Both the position numbers and the translations under genes were made by a program. The notes under the pieces were generated by a model. It did not search any database and was not told where the DNA came from. It was given only the letters and a program-made list of their open reading frames with translations. Positions 8,043 through 16,812 of a DNA stretch of 64,000 nt are shown here, one piece after another (the stretch's first letter is position 1; every line of letters begins with the position of its first letter). The stretch is from Streptomyces sp. NBC_01335 (GTDB taxonomy: Bacteria > Actinomycetota > Actinomycetes > Streptomycetales > Streptomycetaceae), in NCBI RefSeq assembly GCF_035953295.1, contig NZ_CP108370.1:1798001-1862000 (forward strand). Reading direction: 5' to 3'.

Positions 8043-9131
8043 TCAGTGCCGGGTGAGCCGGTCCGGCCTGGGCCGGGCACCGGCGTCGGCGGGCGGCGCC
8101 GGGCGCGGGCGGGCGGCGGACCGGGGCGGGGGCGAGGGGTGCGGCCGGGCGGCCTGGCTGCCCGCGCCGGGATCCCGCGCGGTCCCGGCCGGGGCCGACG
8201 GGCTGCCCGCGCCGGGACCGCGCGCCGCGACGGGCTGCCGCCCGTTCGCGCCGGCGGCCGGTGCGGACCCCGCCACCGGCTGCGTACCCGCGGTGTCGGG
8301 AGCCGTCGGCTGCGTACCCGCCTCGGGTACGCCGGGGGCGGGACGCGGTTGTTGTCCGTCGCCCGCCTGCGGTTGCTGGGCCCGTTCGAGGAACCGGAGG
8401 AGTTCCACCGGGAAGGGGAGCACGAGGGTGGAGTTCTTCTCCGCCGCCACCGCGACCACGGTCTGCAGCAGTCGCAGCTGGAGGGCCGCTGGCTGTGCGG
8501 ACATCTGGCCCGCGGCCTCCGCGAGCTTCTTCGATGCCTGGAGTTCGGCGTCGGCGTTGATGACACGGGCGCGGCGCTCACGGTCGGCCTCGGCCTGCCG
8601 AGCCATGGAGCGTTTCATCGTCTCCGGCAGGGACACGTCCTTGATCTCGACCCGGTCGATCTGGACGCCCCATCCGACGGCCGGGCTGTCGATCATCAGC
8701 TCCAGGCCCTCGTTGAGCTTCTCGCGGTTGGACAGCAGGTCGTCCAGGTCGCTCTTGCCGATGATCGAACGGAGTGAGGTCTGCGCCATCTGCGAGACCG
8801 CGAAGCGGTAGTCCTCGACCTGGATGACCGCGCTCGCCGCGTCGATCACCTTGAAGTAGATGACGGCGTCCACCCGGACGGTCACGTTGTCCCGGGTGAT
8901 CCCGTCCTGGGCGGGGACCGGCATCGTGACGATCTGCAGATTGACCTTACGGAGCCGGTCCACTCCGGGCACGATCATCGTGAGCCCGGGTCCCCTGATC
9001 TCGTTGCGGAGCCGGCCCAGCCGGAGCACCACCCCTCGCTCGTACTGCCTGACGACGCGGACCCCCGCGACTGCGAACAGACCGCAGACGGCGAGCACCG
9101 CGACGATCGCGATCACTAGCACCTGGACCAT
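8043..9131 (-). CDS. Slipin/SPFH (band 7) membrane-anchored protein
   Basis: The 362-aa protein has one N-terminal membrane segment (about residues 3-25, VLVIAIVAVLAVCGLFAVAGV). The SPFH domain follows: VRQYERGVVLRLGRL, GPGLTMIVPGVDRLRKVNLQ, DNVTVRVDAVIYFKV, and a coiled coil QAEADRERRARVINADAELQ. These proteins oligomerise and organise membrane microdomains. The C-terminal ~105 residues are a Pro/Ala/Gly-rich tail, unusual in length for a slipin and probably disordered. The ATG at 9131 has AGGGGG upstream. Slipins are often coupled to an NfeD-like gene, but none is adjacent here. Confidence 0.88.
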   Translation of the reverse strand: MVQVLVIAIVAVLAVCGLFAVAGVRVVRQYERGVVLRLGRLRNEIRGPGLTMIVPGVDRLRKVNLQIVTMPVPAQDGITRDNVTVRVDAVIYFKVIDAASAVIQVEDYRFAVSQMAQTSLRSIIGKSDLDDLLSNREKLNEGLELMIDSPAVGWGVQIDRVEIKDVSLPETMKRSMARQAEADRERRARVINADAELQASKKLAEAAGQMSAQPAALQLRLLQTVVAVAAEKNSTLVLPFPVELLRFLERAQQPQAGDGQQPRPAPGVPEAGTQPTAPDTAGTQPVAGSAPAAGANGRQPVAARGPGAGSPSAPAGTARDPGAGSQAARPHPSPPPRSAARPRPAPPADAGARPRPDRLTRH

Positions 9132-9401
9132 GACGGCCCCCTGCCACTGGCACGGCACACAACGGCACCAGGGCGGAACCGTTGCCTATTAACACGTTAT
9201 GCCCTTTTCGCACCCCAGTGGAACCCAGGACACTCCCGGATGTCGCCCGGTCGGCCCTCCCCGGGTGCCGGGAAGCGCGGGAGCGGGCAGCGTGGCATGC
9301 GCCCGTACGGAACCTCCGTACCGGCGTCCGCCGGACCGGCACCTTCGCGCCGGTCCCGTACACCACCCTGACGATCCGGACGAGCAGACGAGGACCCGCC
9401 C

Positions 9402-9764
9402 ATGTCCGTGACAGCGACGCTCCACCGCCGACTCCGCCGTCCCCGCGCCGCCGCGGGAGCCGTTCTGCTGGCCCTCACCGCGCTGGGCGCCTCGGGCTGT
9501 TCGGGTCTCGGCCGCACAGCGGTCGGGCCGGTCACCTACACCACCGAGCGCGACGTCGAGGTCAGGGAGAACAGCCCGCTGGTACGGGGCTGCCACCTGC
9601 TGCCCGGGGGCGCGAAGGCGGTCGACAACAACACCCTCATCGACATGGTTCTCTACCGCTCCCGCGACTGCACCGGCACGGGCAGCACCTACCTGTCCAC
9701 CCGGCTCACCGACGTGGACGCCCCGAGCACGCCCGTCTGGCGCAGCTACACCCTCGTGCACTGA
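9402..9764 (+). CDS. Small secreted lipoprotein, function unknown
   Basis: The 120-aa protein has an Arg-rich n-region, a hydrophobic stretch (AAGAVLLALTALGA) and a lipobox-like ASGC with the putative lipidated cysteine at residue 33; alanine rather than leucine at -3 makes it imperfect. The mature part (~87 aa) contains two further cysteines (GCHLLPGG and RDCTGTG) that may form a disulfide. I do not recognise a family. It is divergent from the slipin gene and converges on the ADP-ribosylglycohydrolase gene. Confidence 0.65.
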   Translation: MSVTATLHRRLRRPRAAAGAVLLALTALGASGCSGLGRTAVGPVTYTTERDVEVRENSPLVRGCHLLPGGAKAVDNNTLIDMVLYRSRDCTGTGSTYLSTRLTDVDAPSTPVWRSYTLVH

Positions 9765-9791
9765 GCACCACTCCGACCGGAGGGCCGGGGC

Positions 9792-10904
9792 TCAGTTTCC
9801 GGGGTAGCGGTCCGCCGGCCAGTCGACCGGCCCTTCGAACTGGCGGGAGAGGTCGTCGGCGATCCGGGTGATCAGGGTCAGCCCCTCGGTCCGCACCAGC
9901 CAGTCGGCGGGCAGCGCGGCGTCGCCGTGCAGCGCGCCGAGGAGATTGCCGCATACCGATCCGGTGGAGTCGCTGTCCCCGGAGTGGTTGACGGAGAGCA
10001 GCAGCGCCGCCGCCACGTCCTCGGGGCCCGGCAGGGCCAGCGCGCAGTACACGGCGATGGCGAGGGCCTCCTCGGCGACCCACCCGGCGCCGAGCGACTC
10101 GACGTCCTCGGCGGTCGGGGCGCCTTCGGCGGCGCGGTCGACGGCGGCGCGCAGGGCCGCCGTCGTCTCCTCGTGGCCCGGGTGGCGCGCGGCCAGCTCC
10201 ATCGCCCGCAGCACCGCGCCCGGCATCGACTCGCCGGCCAGGAGGTACGCGACGATCGCGGCGAACGCCCCGGCCGCGAGCGCCCCGGTCGGATGGCCGT
10301 GGGTGATCTTCGCGCAGTGGGCGGCCAGCGCGAACGCGTCCGCCGGGGACTGCCCGGTCAGCCCGAAGGGGGCGGACCTCATCACGGTGCCGCAGCCCTT
10401 GGAGCCGGAGTTCACCGGCCCGGGCGCACCGGGGACGTCCCTCTCGTCCGGGACGTGCCCGGCGGCGAGACCGGTCAGGCAGGCGTTGCCGGGGGCCCGG
10501 CGCGCGTAGAGCAGTTGCTGCCGGCGCAGCCATCCGGTGCGCGTCGTGTCCCCGCCGCCGCGGGCGGGCGGCGACGGGTGGTTCTGGGTGTCGAGCCAGC
10601 GCAGATAGGCCGCGCGCACCGCGCCCACGCGTCCGGCGCGACCGCCGCCGTTCGCCGCGCGGATCAGCCCCTCCACCGTGAAGAGGGTCATCTGGGTGTC
10701 GTCCGTGATGCGGCCGGCGACCCCCTCGGAGTCCGGCGCGAGGCCGCTTACACCGAGCGGTCCGTGGGCCCGCTGGATACCGGCCAGCGAGAGGAACTCC
10801 ACCGGGTTGCCCAGGGCGTCACCGACGGCGCCGCCGAGCAGACACCCGCGCACCCGTGCCCTGCGGACCGCGCTCCCGACAGACGCACTCCCGATACCCG
10901 ACAC
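9792..10904 (-). CDS. ADP-ribosylglycohydrolase family protein (DraG-like)
   Basis: The 370-aa protein carries the binuclear-metal motifs of the DraG/ARH fold: GCLLGGAVGDALGNPVEFL near the N-terminus, RITDDTQMTLFTVEGLI (TDDT metal ligands, about residue 67), and SVNHSGDSDSTGSVCGNLLG (GDSDSTG, about residue 315). These enzymes remove ADP-ribose from proteins, nucleic acids or small molecules; the target here is unknown. The GTG start is preceded by GGAGGGGG at ideal spacing. Confidence 0.88.
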   Translation of the reverse strand: MSGIGSASVGSAVRRARVRGCLLGGAVGDALGNPVEFLSLAGIQRAHGPLGVSGLAPDSEGVAGRITDDTQMTLFTVEGLIRAANGGGRAGRVGAVRAAYLRWLDTQNHPSPPARGGGDTTRTGWLRRQQLLYARRAPGNACLTGLAAGHVPDERDVPGAPGPVNSGSKGCGTVMRSAPFGLTGQSPADAFALAAHCAKITHGHPTGALAAGAFAAIVAYLLAGESMPGAVLRAMELAARHPGHEETTAALRAAVDRAAEGAPTAEDVESLGAGWVAEEALAIAVYCALALPGPEDVAAALLLSVNHSGDSDSTGSVCGNLLGALHGDAALPADWLVRTEGLTLITRIADDLSRQFEGPVDWPADRYPGN

Positions 10905-11074
10905 GAACGTCCCCCTCCGGTGTTCCGCGTGTACGACGGCGTGCCGAACCCGCAAAAAGGCCTGCCGTACGCGCAAGGGGCGCGCCGTACGCACGGCGGC
11001 CTTCCGTACGCGTCCGCGACGTTCCGCGCATTCGGCGGCACGGGTCCATGCTGGACGTGAGGTGGTGATACGAC

Positions 11075-11368
11075 ATGCGTACCGGCAGTGAACCCGTGAC
11101 CGCGCGCAGTCCGCTGCGCATGCGGCTCTGGCTGAGTCTATGGGGCGTCGCCTGGACCCTGTTCGGGGTGGTCGCGTTCTCGCTCGCCGACCGTCCGGGC
11201 TGGGCCGCGGCCTGCGGCGTGCTGCTGGCGGTGACGGCGGCGGACTTCGCGGTGATCGTCCACCGGATGCGCCAAGGCTCCCGCTTCCAGCCGGGCAGGG
11301 AGGTCCCGCCGTACGAACCCGACCACGCCGACGGGCGGACGCACCGGCCGTGGACGAGGACTCCGTGA
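11075..11368 (+). CDS. Small two-helix membrane protein (DUF6343-like)
   Basis: The 97-aa protein has a polar start (MRTGSEPVTARSPLRMRLW) and two membrane segments (LSLWGVAWTLFGVVAFSLA and WAAACGVLLAVTAADFAVIV), then a charged tail HRMRQGSRFQPGREVPPYEP. The pattern matches the Streptomyces family I know as DUF6343, whose function is unknown. GAGGTGG precedes the ATG. The upstream 170 bp contain three CCGTACGC blocks but no gene. Confidence 0.72.
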   Translation: MRTGSEPVTARSPLRMRLWLSLWGVAWTLFGVVAFSLADRPGWAAACGVLLAVTAADFAVIVHRMRQGSRFQPGREVPPYEPDHADGRTHRPWTRTP

Positions 11369-11403
11369 CCGTCGGCGCCTCGCGCCCGGCCCGGGGGTAG
11401 GGC

Positions 11404-11431
11404 CCGGTCCCGGCTGCCGAAGCAGGACCGG
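11404..11431. terminator. Weak stem-loop between convergent genes
   Basis: A 7-bp inverted repeat CCGGTCC/GGACCGG with a 14-nt loop lies between the convergent DUF6343-like and TPR genes. It is flanked by imperfect direct repeats of GCAGGACTC(G/A)GTCCCGGC. Confidence 0.35.
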
Positions 11432-11476
11432 CCGCAGGACTCGGTCCCGGCGGCCGGAGTCGGCCGGGCGCAGGAC

Positions 11477-11845
11477 TCAGTCCCGGCTGTCGAAGCGCGC
11501 GGCCGTCAGGTACTCCGGGTTCGGGTCGAGGGCTGCGGCGAGCCGGAAGTGGCGGGTGGCCTGCTCGGGTCGCCCGGCCCGCTGGAAGGTGCGGGCCAGC
11601 GCGAAGTGAGCGAAGGCGTTGTCCGGCTCACGCTCCAGGACCAGCTCGAACTCCAGCTCCGCCGGGCGGAGTTGGGCCGCCGCGAAGAAGGCCCTGGCGC
11701 GCAGCAGCCGGGCGGCGGTGTTCTCCGGGTGGGCGGCGATCACCGAGTCGAGGAGCTTCACCGCACCCTGGGGGTCACGCGCGGCCAGCAGTTGCTCGGC
11801 GGCGCGGAAGTCGATCACATGGGTTTCCGGGTTCCGTTCGGGCAC
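11477..11845 (-). CDS. Tetratricopeptide-repeat protein
   Basis: The 122-aa protein consists of about three TPR units: AEQLLAARDPQGAVKLLDSVIAAHP, then NTAARLLRARAFFAAAQLRPAE, and NAFAHFALARTFQRAGRPEQ with FRLAAALDPNPEY. TPRs are protein-protein adaptors. The GTG start has GGGAAGGA upstream. It lies downstream of coaE on the same strand, separated by a terminator-like hairpin. No partner is evident. Confidence 0.8.
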   Translation of the reverse strand: MPERNPETHVIDFRAAEQLLAARDPQGAVKLLDSVIAAHPENTAARLLRARAFFAAAQLRPAELEFELVLEREPDNAFAHFALARTFQRAGRPEQATRHFRLAAALDPNPEYLTAARFDSRD

Positions 11846-11888
11846 GGTCGGATCCTTCCCTTCGCTCGGGCGTTTGCAACGTCGGGCG

Positions 11889-11910
11889 GGGCCGCGCTAT
11901 TCCGCGGCCC
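11889..11910 (-). terminator. Stem-loop behind coaE
   Basis: GGGCCGCG (11889-11896) pairs with CGCGGCCC (11903-11910) around a 6-nt loop, 40 nt past the coaE stop. Confidence 0.55.
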
Positions 11911-11949
11911 GCGATCCCCTGCGCCCGCCCTTCAATGTGCCGTGTGCCG

Positions 11950-12570
11950 CTATTCCGTCGGCCCCGCGGGACCGGAGGCCGCCCGCCGGGACAGTTCGTC
12001 CCACACCTTGCGCACCTGCGGTTCCAGGTCCTGGAGGGGTCCGTCGTTGTCCACGACGAGATCGGCGACGGCGAGCCGCTCCTCGCGGGTGGCCTGGGCC
12101 GCCATCCGGGCCCGTGCGTCGGCCTCCGTCATGCCGCGCAGCCGGACGAGCCGGTCGAGCTGGGTGGCGGGGGTGGCGTCCACGACGACGACCAGGTCGT
12201 AGAGGGGGGCGAGGCCGTTCTCCGTGAGCAGCGGTACGTCGTTGACGACGACGGACCCGGGGCCCGCGGCACGCTCCAGTTCGGCGGTCCGGTCGCGGAC
12301 CAGGGGGTGCACGATCGCGTTGAGGGCGGCGAGCCGGTCGCTGTCGCCGAAGACGACGGCACCGAGGGCGGGCCGGTTCAGGCTGCCGTCCTCGTGGAGC
12401 ACGTCGGTGCCGAACTCCCGCACGACGGCGGCGAGTCCGGGCGTCCCGGGGGCGACGACCTCGCGGGCGAGGCGGTCGGCGTCGATCAGTACCGCTCCGT
12501 ACGAGACGAGCAGCCGGGACACTTCGCTCTTGCCGGCACCGATGCCGCCGGTCAGGCCCACTTTCAGCAT
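11950..12570 (-). CDS. coaE: Dephospho-CoA kinase
   Basis: The 206-aa protein starts [21 protein letters not shown], a perfect P-loop (GGIGAGKS). It then has [16 protein letters not shown] (DAD substrate-site motif), [15 protein letters not shown], and lid-region arginines in [21 protein letters not shown]. It phosphorylates the ribose 3'-OH of dephospho-CoA, the last step of CoA synthesis. Length is typical. The ATG has only a weak upstream purine signal. Confidence 0.95.
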   Translation of the reverse strand: MLKVGLTGGIGAGKSEVSRLLVSYGAVLIDADRLAREVVAPGTPGLAAVVREFGTDVLHEDGSLNRPALGAVVFGDSDRLAALNAIVHPLVRDRTAELERAAGPGSVVVNDVPLLTENGLAPLYDLVVVVDATPATQLDRLVRLRGMTEADARARMAAQATREERLAVADLVVDNDGPLQDLEPQVRKVWDELSRRAASGPAGPTE

Positions 12571-12614
12571 GGGCGGCAGCCTACGGGGCCGGGTGGGCGC
12601 GCGTCCCACCCGGT

Positions 12615-12656
12615 GGCGGCTGTCCGGCGCACCGGGCGGCGGGCCGGACAGCCGCC
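12615..12656 (-). terminator. 14-bp stem-loop terminator behind the PAC2 gene
   Basis: Positions 12615-12628 pair perfectly with 12643-12656, immediately past the PAC2-family stop codon at 12658, with a 14-nt GC-rich loop. Confidence 0.75.
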
Positions 12657-12657
12657 G

Positions 12658-13596
12658 TCAGGCGTCGCCCTCGCGCTCGGCGAGGAAGCGCTCGAATTCG
12701 AGGCCGATCTCCTCGGCCGACGGCAGGTCCACCGGTTCGGCGACGAGGTTGCCGCGGGTCTCGGAGCCCGCGATCGCGTCGTACTGGTGCTCAAGCCCCT
12801 CGACCAGTGCGACGAGTTCTTCGTCGCCCTCGCCGATCTGCCGGTCGATCTCGGTCTGGGTGCGGTGCGCGGCGGTGCGCAGGGAGTGCGCGACGGTGGG
12901 CAGCACCAGGCCGGTGGCGGCGGTGACGGCTTCGAGGCTGGTGAGCGCCGCGTCCGGGTAGGCGGAGCGGGCGACGTAGTGCGGGACGTGCGCGGCCACG
13001 CCGAGCACGTCGTGACCGGCCTCGGCCAGTCGGTACTCGACGAGCGCGGCGGCCGAACCGGGGACCTGCGCCTCGTCGAACGGGGTGCTGTGGCCCGGCA
13101 TCAGGTCGACGCGGTTGCCGTGCGGGGTGAGGCCGACCGGGCGGGTGTGCGGGACTCCCATCGGGATGCCGTGGACGGTCACCGAGAGCCGCACGCCGAG
13201 GCGTTCGACGATCTGCTCGACGGCTGCGGCGAACCGCTCCCACTCCACGTCCGGTTCGGGCCCGGAGAGCAGGAGGAAGGGGGCTCCGGTGGCGTCCTGG
13301 ACGACACGGACGTCCAGCGTCGGGGTCTCGTACGCCGTCCAGCGGTCGCGCCGGAAGGTGAGCAGCGGGCGGCGGGCGCGGTAGTCCACGAGACGGTCGT
13401 GGTCGAAGCGGGCCACCACCTGGTGGGGCAGCGACTCCAGCAGTCCGTCGACGAGCTGCTCGCCGGTCTCACCTGCGTCGATGTACCCGTCGAAGTGATA
13501 GAGCATGACCAGGCCGGCCGACTCCTGGGCAAGCGCCATGTCGACGACGGCCAGCCCCTTCGGCTCCCATTCGTACAGACTCTGCGGATCAGGCAC
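12658..13596 (-). CDS. PAC2-family protein (proteasome-assembly-chaperone fold)
   Basis: The 312-aa protein shows the actinobacterial PAC2 pattern: [20 protein letters not shown] near the N-terminus, [39 protein letters not shown], and [19 protein letters not shown]. The fold is shared with eukaryotic proteasome assembly chaperone 2; the bacterial proteins may have ATP-grasp or proteasome-linked partners, but their role is not settled. The GTG start has AGGAGGAG upstream. It is transcribed towards coaE with a terminator between. Confidence 0.85.
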   Translation of the reverse strand: MPDPQSLYEWEPKGLAVVDMALAQESAGLVMLYHFDGYIDAGETGEQLVDGLLESLPHQVVARFDHDRLVDYRARRPLLTFRRDRWTAYETPTLDVRVVQDATGAPFLLLSGPEPDVEWERFAAAVEQIVERLGVRLSVTVHGIPMGVPHTRPVGLTPHGNRVDLMPGHSTPFDEAQVPGSAAALVEYRLAEAGHDVLGVAAHVPHYVARSAYPDAALTSLEAVTAATGLVLPTVAHSLRTAAHRTQTEIDRQIGEGDEELVALVEGLEHQYDAIAGSETRGNLVAEPVDLPSAEEIGLEFERFLAEREGDA

Positions 13597-13638
13597 AGTT
13601 ACCGCTCCTCCTCGTATTCCTGAAGGAGAACACCCCCG

Positions 13639-13667
13639 GGGGCACGGACATTCCCCGTCCGTGCCCC
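13639..13667 (-). terminator. 11-bp stem-loop behind the amine oxidase gene
   Basis: GGGGCACGGAC (13639-13649) pairs with GTCCGTGCCCC (13657-13667) around a 7-nt loop, 36 nt past the stop. Confidence 0.7.
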
Positions 13668-13703
13668 GTCATCGGGGGTTTTACGCGGGCGCGGGCACGG
13701 ACG

Positions 13704-15323
13704 TCACGCGAGCACGCGGCTGTGCAGCGAGGTCACGGCCTTGCGGGCCGAGGTGAACGCCCCGTGCTGCCAGGCGTCGGTGTTGCTGAGGTAGTCGCCC
13801 GCGAAGTAGACGCGGCCGGCCGCCTTGTTGAGCGGAGCGAAGGCGGCGGATTCGGGACCTCCGGCCAGCGAGTGCCAGGCGGCCTCCAGGTGGGGGGTCT
13901 GGCGCCAGTGGTGCGAGAAGGACGAGGCGAGTTCCGTACGGTACTTCTCGCCGTGGATCTTGACGCCCTGGGCGAGAGCGCGGGCCTCGCGGTCCTTCGG
14001 TGCGAGCGCCGCGTAGGAGTCGGCGTTGGTGCCGGTGTTGTAGTAGCCGATGATCAGGCCGCGGTCGCCGTTGTGGCCGTAGGACGGGTACCAGATGTGG
14101 GAGAGGTCCATGTCGGTCTCGGTGATGCCGCCGTAGATCCGGTGGTCGGTCTCCCACCAGCGGCTCTTGTACTCCAGGCCGATCTTTCCTGCCGAGGAGG
14201 GCTTGCATCCCTCCAGCGCGGTCTGCACGGCGGAGCCGAGGTTGTGCGAGGTCTTGGCCAGGATGTTCGGGGGCAGTGCGGCGATGCAGTAGTCGGCGTC
14301 GATGGTGTGGGTGCGGCCGTCCTGGGTGTAGGTGACGGTGACGCCGTGCGGGGTGTCCCGGATGTCGGTGACGGCGGCGCCGGTACGGATGCGGCGGCTG
14401 CCTATCGCCTTGGTCAGGGCCGCCGGTATACGGTCCATGCCGCCGACGGGCTGGAACATCAGCATGGCCTGGTCGTACTCGAACTCGAAGGAGAAGTACC
14501 GGCCCACGTTGGTCGAGAAGATCTCGGAGGCGGTCGGTACGTCCCCGAGCAGCTCACCGGGGGTGCCGACGGCGGCGGGGTCGACGCGGTAGCCGCGGCG
14601 CGGGCTGCCGGTGTACTCGAGGGTGTCGCCGATGTCGCCGAAGTCCTTCAGGAACTCCAGGAGCTTCTCCTGGTCGTCGGCGGTGATCTGGCGGTCCAGG
14701 GCGCCCATGTCGGTGGCCTTGGCGAGGAGTTCGGAGACGTAGCCGTACATGTCGGCCTTGGCGGTGCGGTAGCGCATCGGGGCCTTCATCCCGTTGCGCT
14801 CGTTGAAGATGTAGGCATTGGCGTTCACGTTGGTGAACACCTCGACGGGGACGCCGAGTTCGCGGCAGTAGTCGAGCGTGACCATCCACTGGGGAATCCG
14901 GCCCGGGCCGGCGTTCATGTACTGCCCGTCGTGGAACTTGGCGGTCTGCTTGTTCCCATACAGATCGGTGGTGGTGTCGCCGCCGCGGATCGTCGTGTTT
15001 CGGCCACCGGTGAAGGCCCGGGCCTCCAGGATCGTACAGTCGTAGCCCGCCTTGCCGAGCTCGTAGGCGGAGGCGAGACCGGCGATGCCACCGCCGACGA
15101 TGACGACCTTCGCGGCCGCCCGGCCCTTCAGGTTGAAGTCGCCCTTGCTGGGGGCGTGGAACACGGGTTCACGGCTCGCGGCCTGGGCGGTGGGGGCCAG
15201 ACCGAGCGCTCCCATGGTGGCGAACATGGCGCCGGCCCCACTGGTGAGACCGACCTGACGCAGGAAATTACGGCGGCTCGAACCGGACGCGGCACCGTTC
15301 GGCATGCTGGATATAGAGGTCAT
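13704..15323 (-). CDS. Tat-exported flavin monoamine / L-amino-acid oxidase
   Basis: The 539-aa protein has a Tat signal with SSRRNFLRQVG (twin arginine at residues 17-18) and a cleavage region APTAQAAS near residue 50. The FAD-binding Rossmann motif is VVIVGGGIAGLASAYELG at residues 73-90, followed by LEARAFTGGRNTTI. The C-terminal FAD motif is GRVYFAGDYLSNTDAWQHGA. It is probably folded with FAD in the cytoplasm, exported, and oxidises an L-amino acid or amine to release H2O2 and ammonia. GGAGGAG lies 7 nt before the ATG. Substrate not determinable here. Confidence 0.88.
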   Translation of the reverse strand: MTSISSMPNGAASGSSRRNFLRQVGLTSGAGAMFATMGALGLAPTAQAASREPVFHAPSKGDFNLKGRAAAKVVIVGGGIAGLASAYELGKAGYDCTILEARAFTGGRNTTIRGGDTTTDLYGNKQTAKFHDGQYMNAGPGRIPQWMVTLDYCRELGVPVEVFTNVNANAYIFNERNGMKAPMRYRTAKADMYGYVSELLAKATDMGALDRQITADDQEKLLEFLKDFGDIGDTLEYTGSPRRGYRVDPAAVGTPGELLGDVPTASEIFSTNVGRYFSFEFEYDQAMLMFQPVGGMDRIPAALTKAIGSRRIRTGAAVTDIRDTPHGVTVTYTQDGRTHTIDADYCIAALPPNILAKTSHNLGSAVQTALEGCKPSSAGKIGLEYKSRWWETDHRIYGGITETDMDLSHIWYPSYGHNGDRGLIIGYYNTGTNADSYAALAPKDREARALAQGVKIHGEKYRTELASSFSHHWRQTPHLEAAWHSLAGGPESAAFAPLNKAAGRVYFAGDYLSNTDAWQHGAFTSARKAVTSLHSRVLA

Positions 15324-15593
15324 GTCCCGACTCCTCCGTGGATCTTGTCGATGTCGGGATACTGCCAAGTGCGTGTTACGGCCCGTCAGTTACTCGTGTA
15401 TCCCACATGTTTCTCTCCAGGAAGAACGCGACCCGATATCCGGGCAATGGTCCAGACCTTGACGCTCTCCGTCCGCGCCCCTAACGTCTCGGGGCAACAC
15501 GCGTCCCGAGGCAGCCCGTCTCGGGGCGGCACGTTCAGGTCCTCGCCCCCGATTCACGTACGAGACGTCTGGACTCTCCGGGAAGGCACCTCC

Positions 15594-16556
15594 ATGCGCA
15601 CCCGCACCCCCCTCGCCCCGCTGCTCACCGCCGCCCTCGTCACCTGCGGCCTCACCCTCGTCTCGGCGGGACCGGCCGACGCGGCCGGCGTCGTCGACGT
15701 CAGCACCGCGAAACAACTCAAGGCGGCGCTGGCGGCAGCCGTTCCCGGCGACACGATCCACCTCGCGGACGGCACCTACACCGGCAACTTCAAAGTGACC
15801 GTCCCGGGCACCGCCGGCGCCCGCATCACCCTGACCGGCTCTTCCGCGGCCGTCCTCACCGCGAGCGGCGGCTACGGGCTGTACCTGAACGGCGCCTCGT
15901 ACTGGACCGTGCAGGGCGTCACCGTCACCGGTGGCCAGAAGGGCATCGTGACCGACTCCGCGAACGGCGTCGTCATCGACTCGGTGACCGTCCACGACCT
16001 CGACATGGAGGGCGTGCACTTCCGTACGTCCAGCAAGGACGGGGTCATCCGGAACTCGCGGATCTACGACACCGGGCACGACGGGCGCGGCATGGGCGAG
16101 GGCGTCTACGTCGGCACGGCGGGCGACCTCACCGACAACAGCGACCGGGTTCTGATCACCGACAACACCATCGGCCCGGGCGTCGGAGGCGAGAACGTCG
16201 ACATCAAGGAAGGCACCACCGGTGCCCGGATCATCGGCAACACCTTCGACGGCAGCGGGCTCACCGGCGCGAACTACGACGACTCCTGGGTCGACGTGAA
16301 GGGCAACGGCGTCCTCGTCCAGGGCAACACCGGCTCCCTCACGACCAACACCGGGTACGAGACGCACACCCAGCAGCCGGGCTGGGGCTGCGGCACGGTG
16401 TTCCGGGACAACGCCTCGGACCTCACCGGCGCCACCGGCGCCCTGCGGCTGGCGATCAACGTCACCGCGAACACGCCGAGCTGCACCACGACCGTGTACT
16501 CCGACAACACGGTGACCGGCGGCGCGGGCCTGACCAACATCGGCGTCACCCCGTAG
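15594..16556 (+). CDS. Secreted right-handed parallel beta-helix protein
   Basis: The 320-aa protein has a Sec signal peptide (PLAPLLTAALVTCGLTLVSAGPADA, cleavage near residue 31). A pectate-lyase-like beta-helix follows, with VVDVSTAKQLKAALAAAVPG and DTIHLADGTYTGNFKV at its start, then short repeats such as NGVVIDSVTVHDLDMEGVHF and VIRNSRIYDTGHDGRGMGEG. Such folds occur in extracellular polysaccharide lyases and carbohydrate-binding proteins. I see no clear catalytic triad, so lyase activity is not claimed. GGGAAGG lies 6 nt before the ATG. It is divergent from the amine oxidase gene. Confidence 0.82.
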   Translation: MRTRTPLAPLLTAALVTCGLTLVSAGPADAAGVVDVSTAKQLKAALAAAVPGDTIHLADGTYTGNFKVTVPGTAGARITLTGSSAAVLTASGGYGLYLNGASYWTVQGVTVTGGQKGIVTDSANGVVIDSVTVHDLDMEGVHFRTSSKDGVIRNSRIYDTGHDGRGMGEGVYVGTAGDLTDNSDRVLITDNTIGPGVGGENVDIKEGTTGARIIGNTFDGSGLTGANYDDSWVDVKGNGVLVQGNTGSLTTNTGYETHTQQPGWGCGTVFRDNASDLTGATGALRLAINVTANTPSCTTTVYSDNTVTGGAGLTNIGVTP

Positions 16557-16728
16557 GACACACCCGGTCGCCACCACCCCAGCGCGTACGGGGGCACCGC
16601 GGACAGGGCACGAGGGTAACGGCGGACACGAGTACGGGGCGGGTCGACGCGGATACGCGAACGGGACACCGCGCACGCGCATACGGGACACCGCCGACAG
16701 GCATATACGTACCGCCGCGGATACGCGT

Positions 16729-16758
16729 GAGGCCCGCCCCCCGAAGGGGACGGGCCTC
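16729..16758 (-). terminator. rpsA terminator hairpin with UUCG loop
   Basis: GAGGCCCG (16729-16736) pairs with CGGGCCTC (16751-16758). The stem continues with a C run against GGGG and closes on TTCG when read on the minus strand. It lies about 55 nt past the rpsA stop. The region 16557-16720 has no gene, only short repeats of the type CGCATACGGGACACCG. Confidence 0.8.
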
Positions 16759-16812
16759 GTGCGTACCTACTCCTGCTACCGCCGTCCGTCAGCGGTCGCC
16801 AGGGTCAGAGCT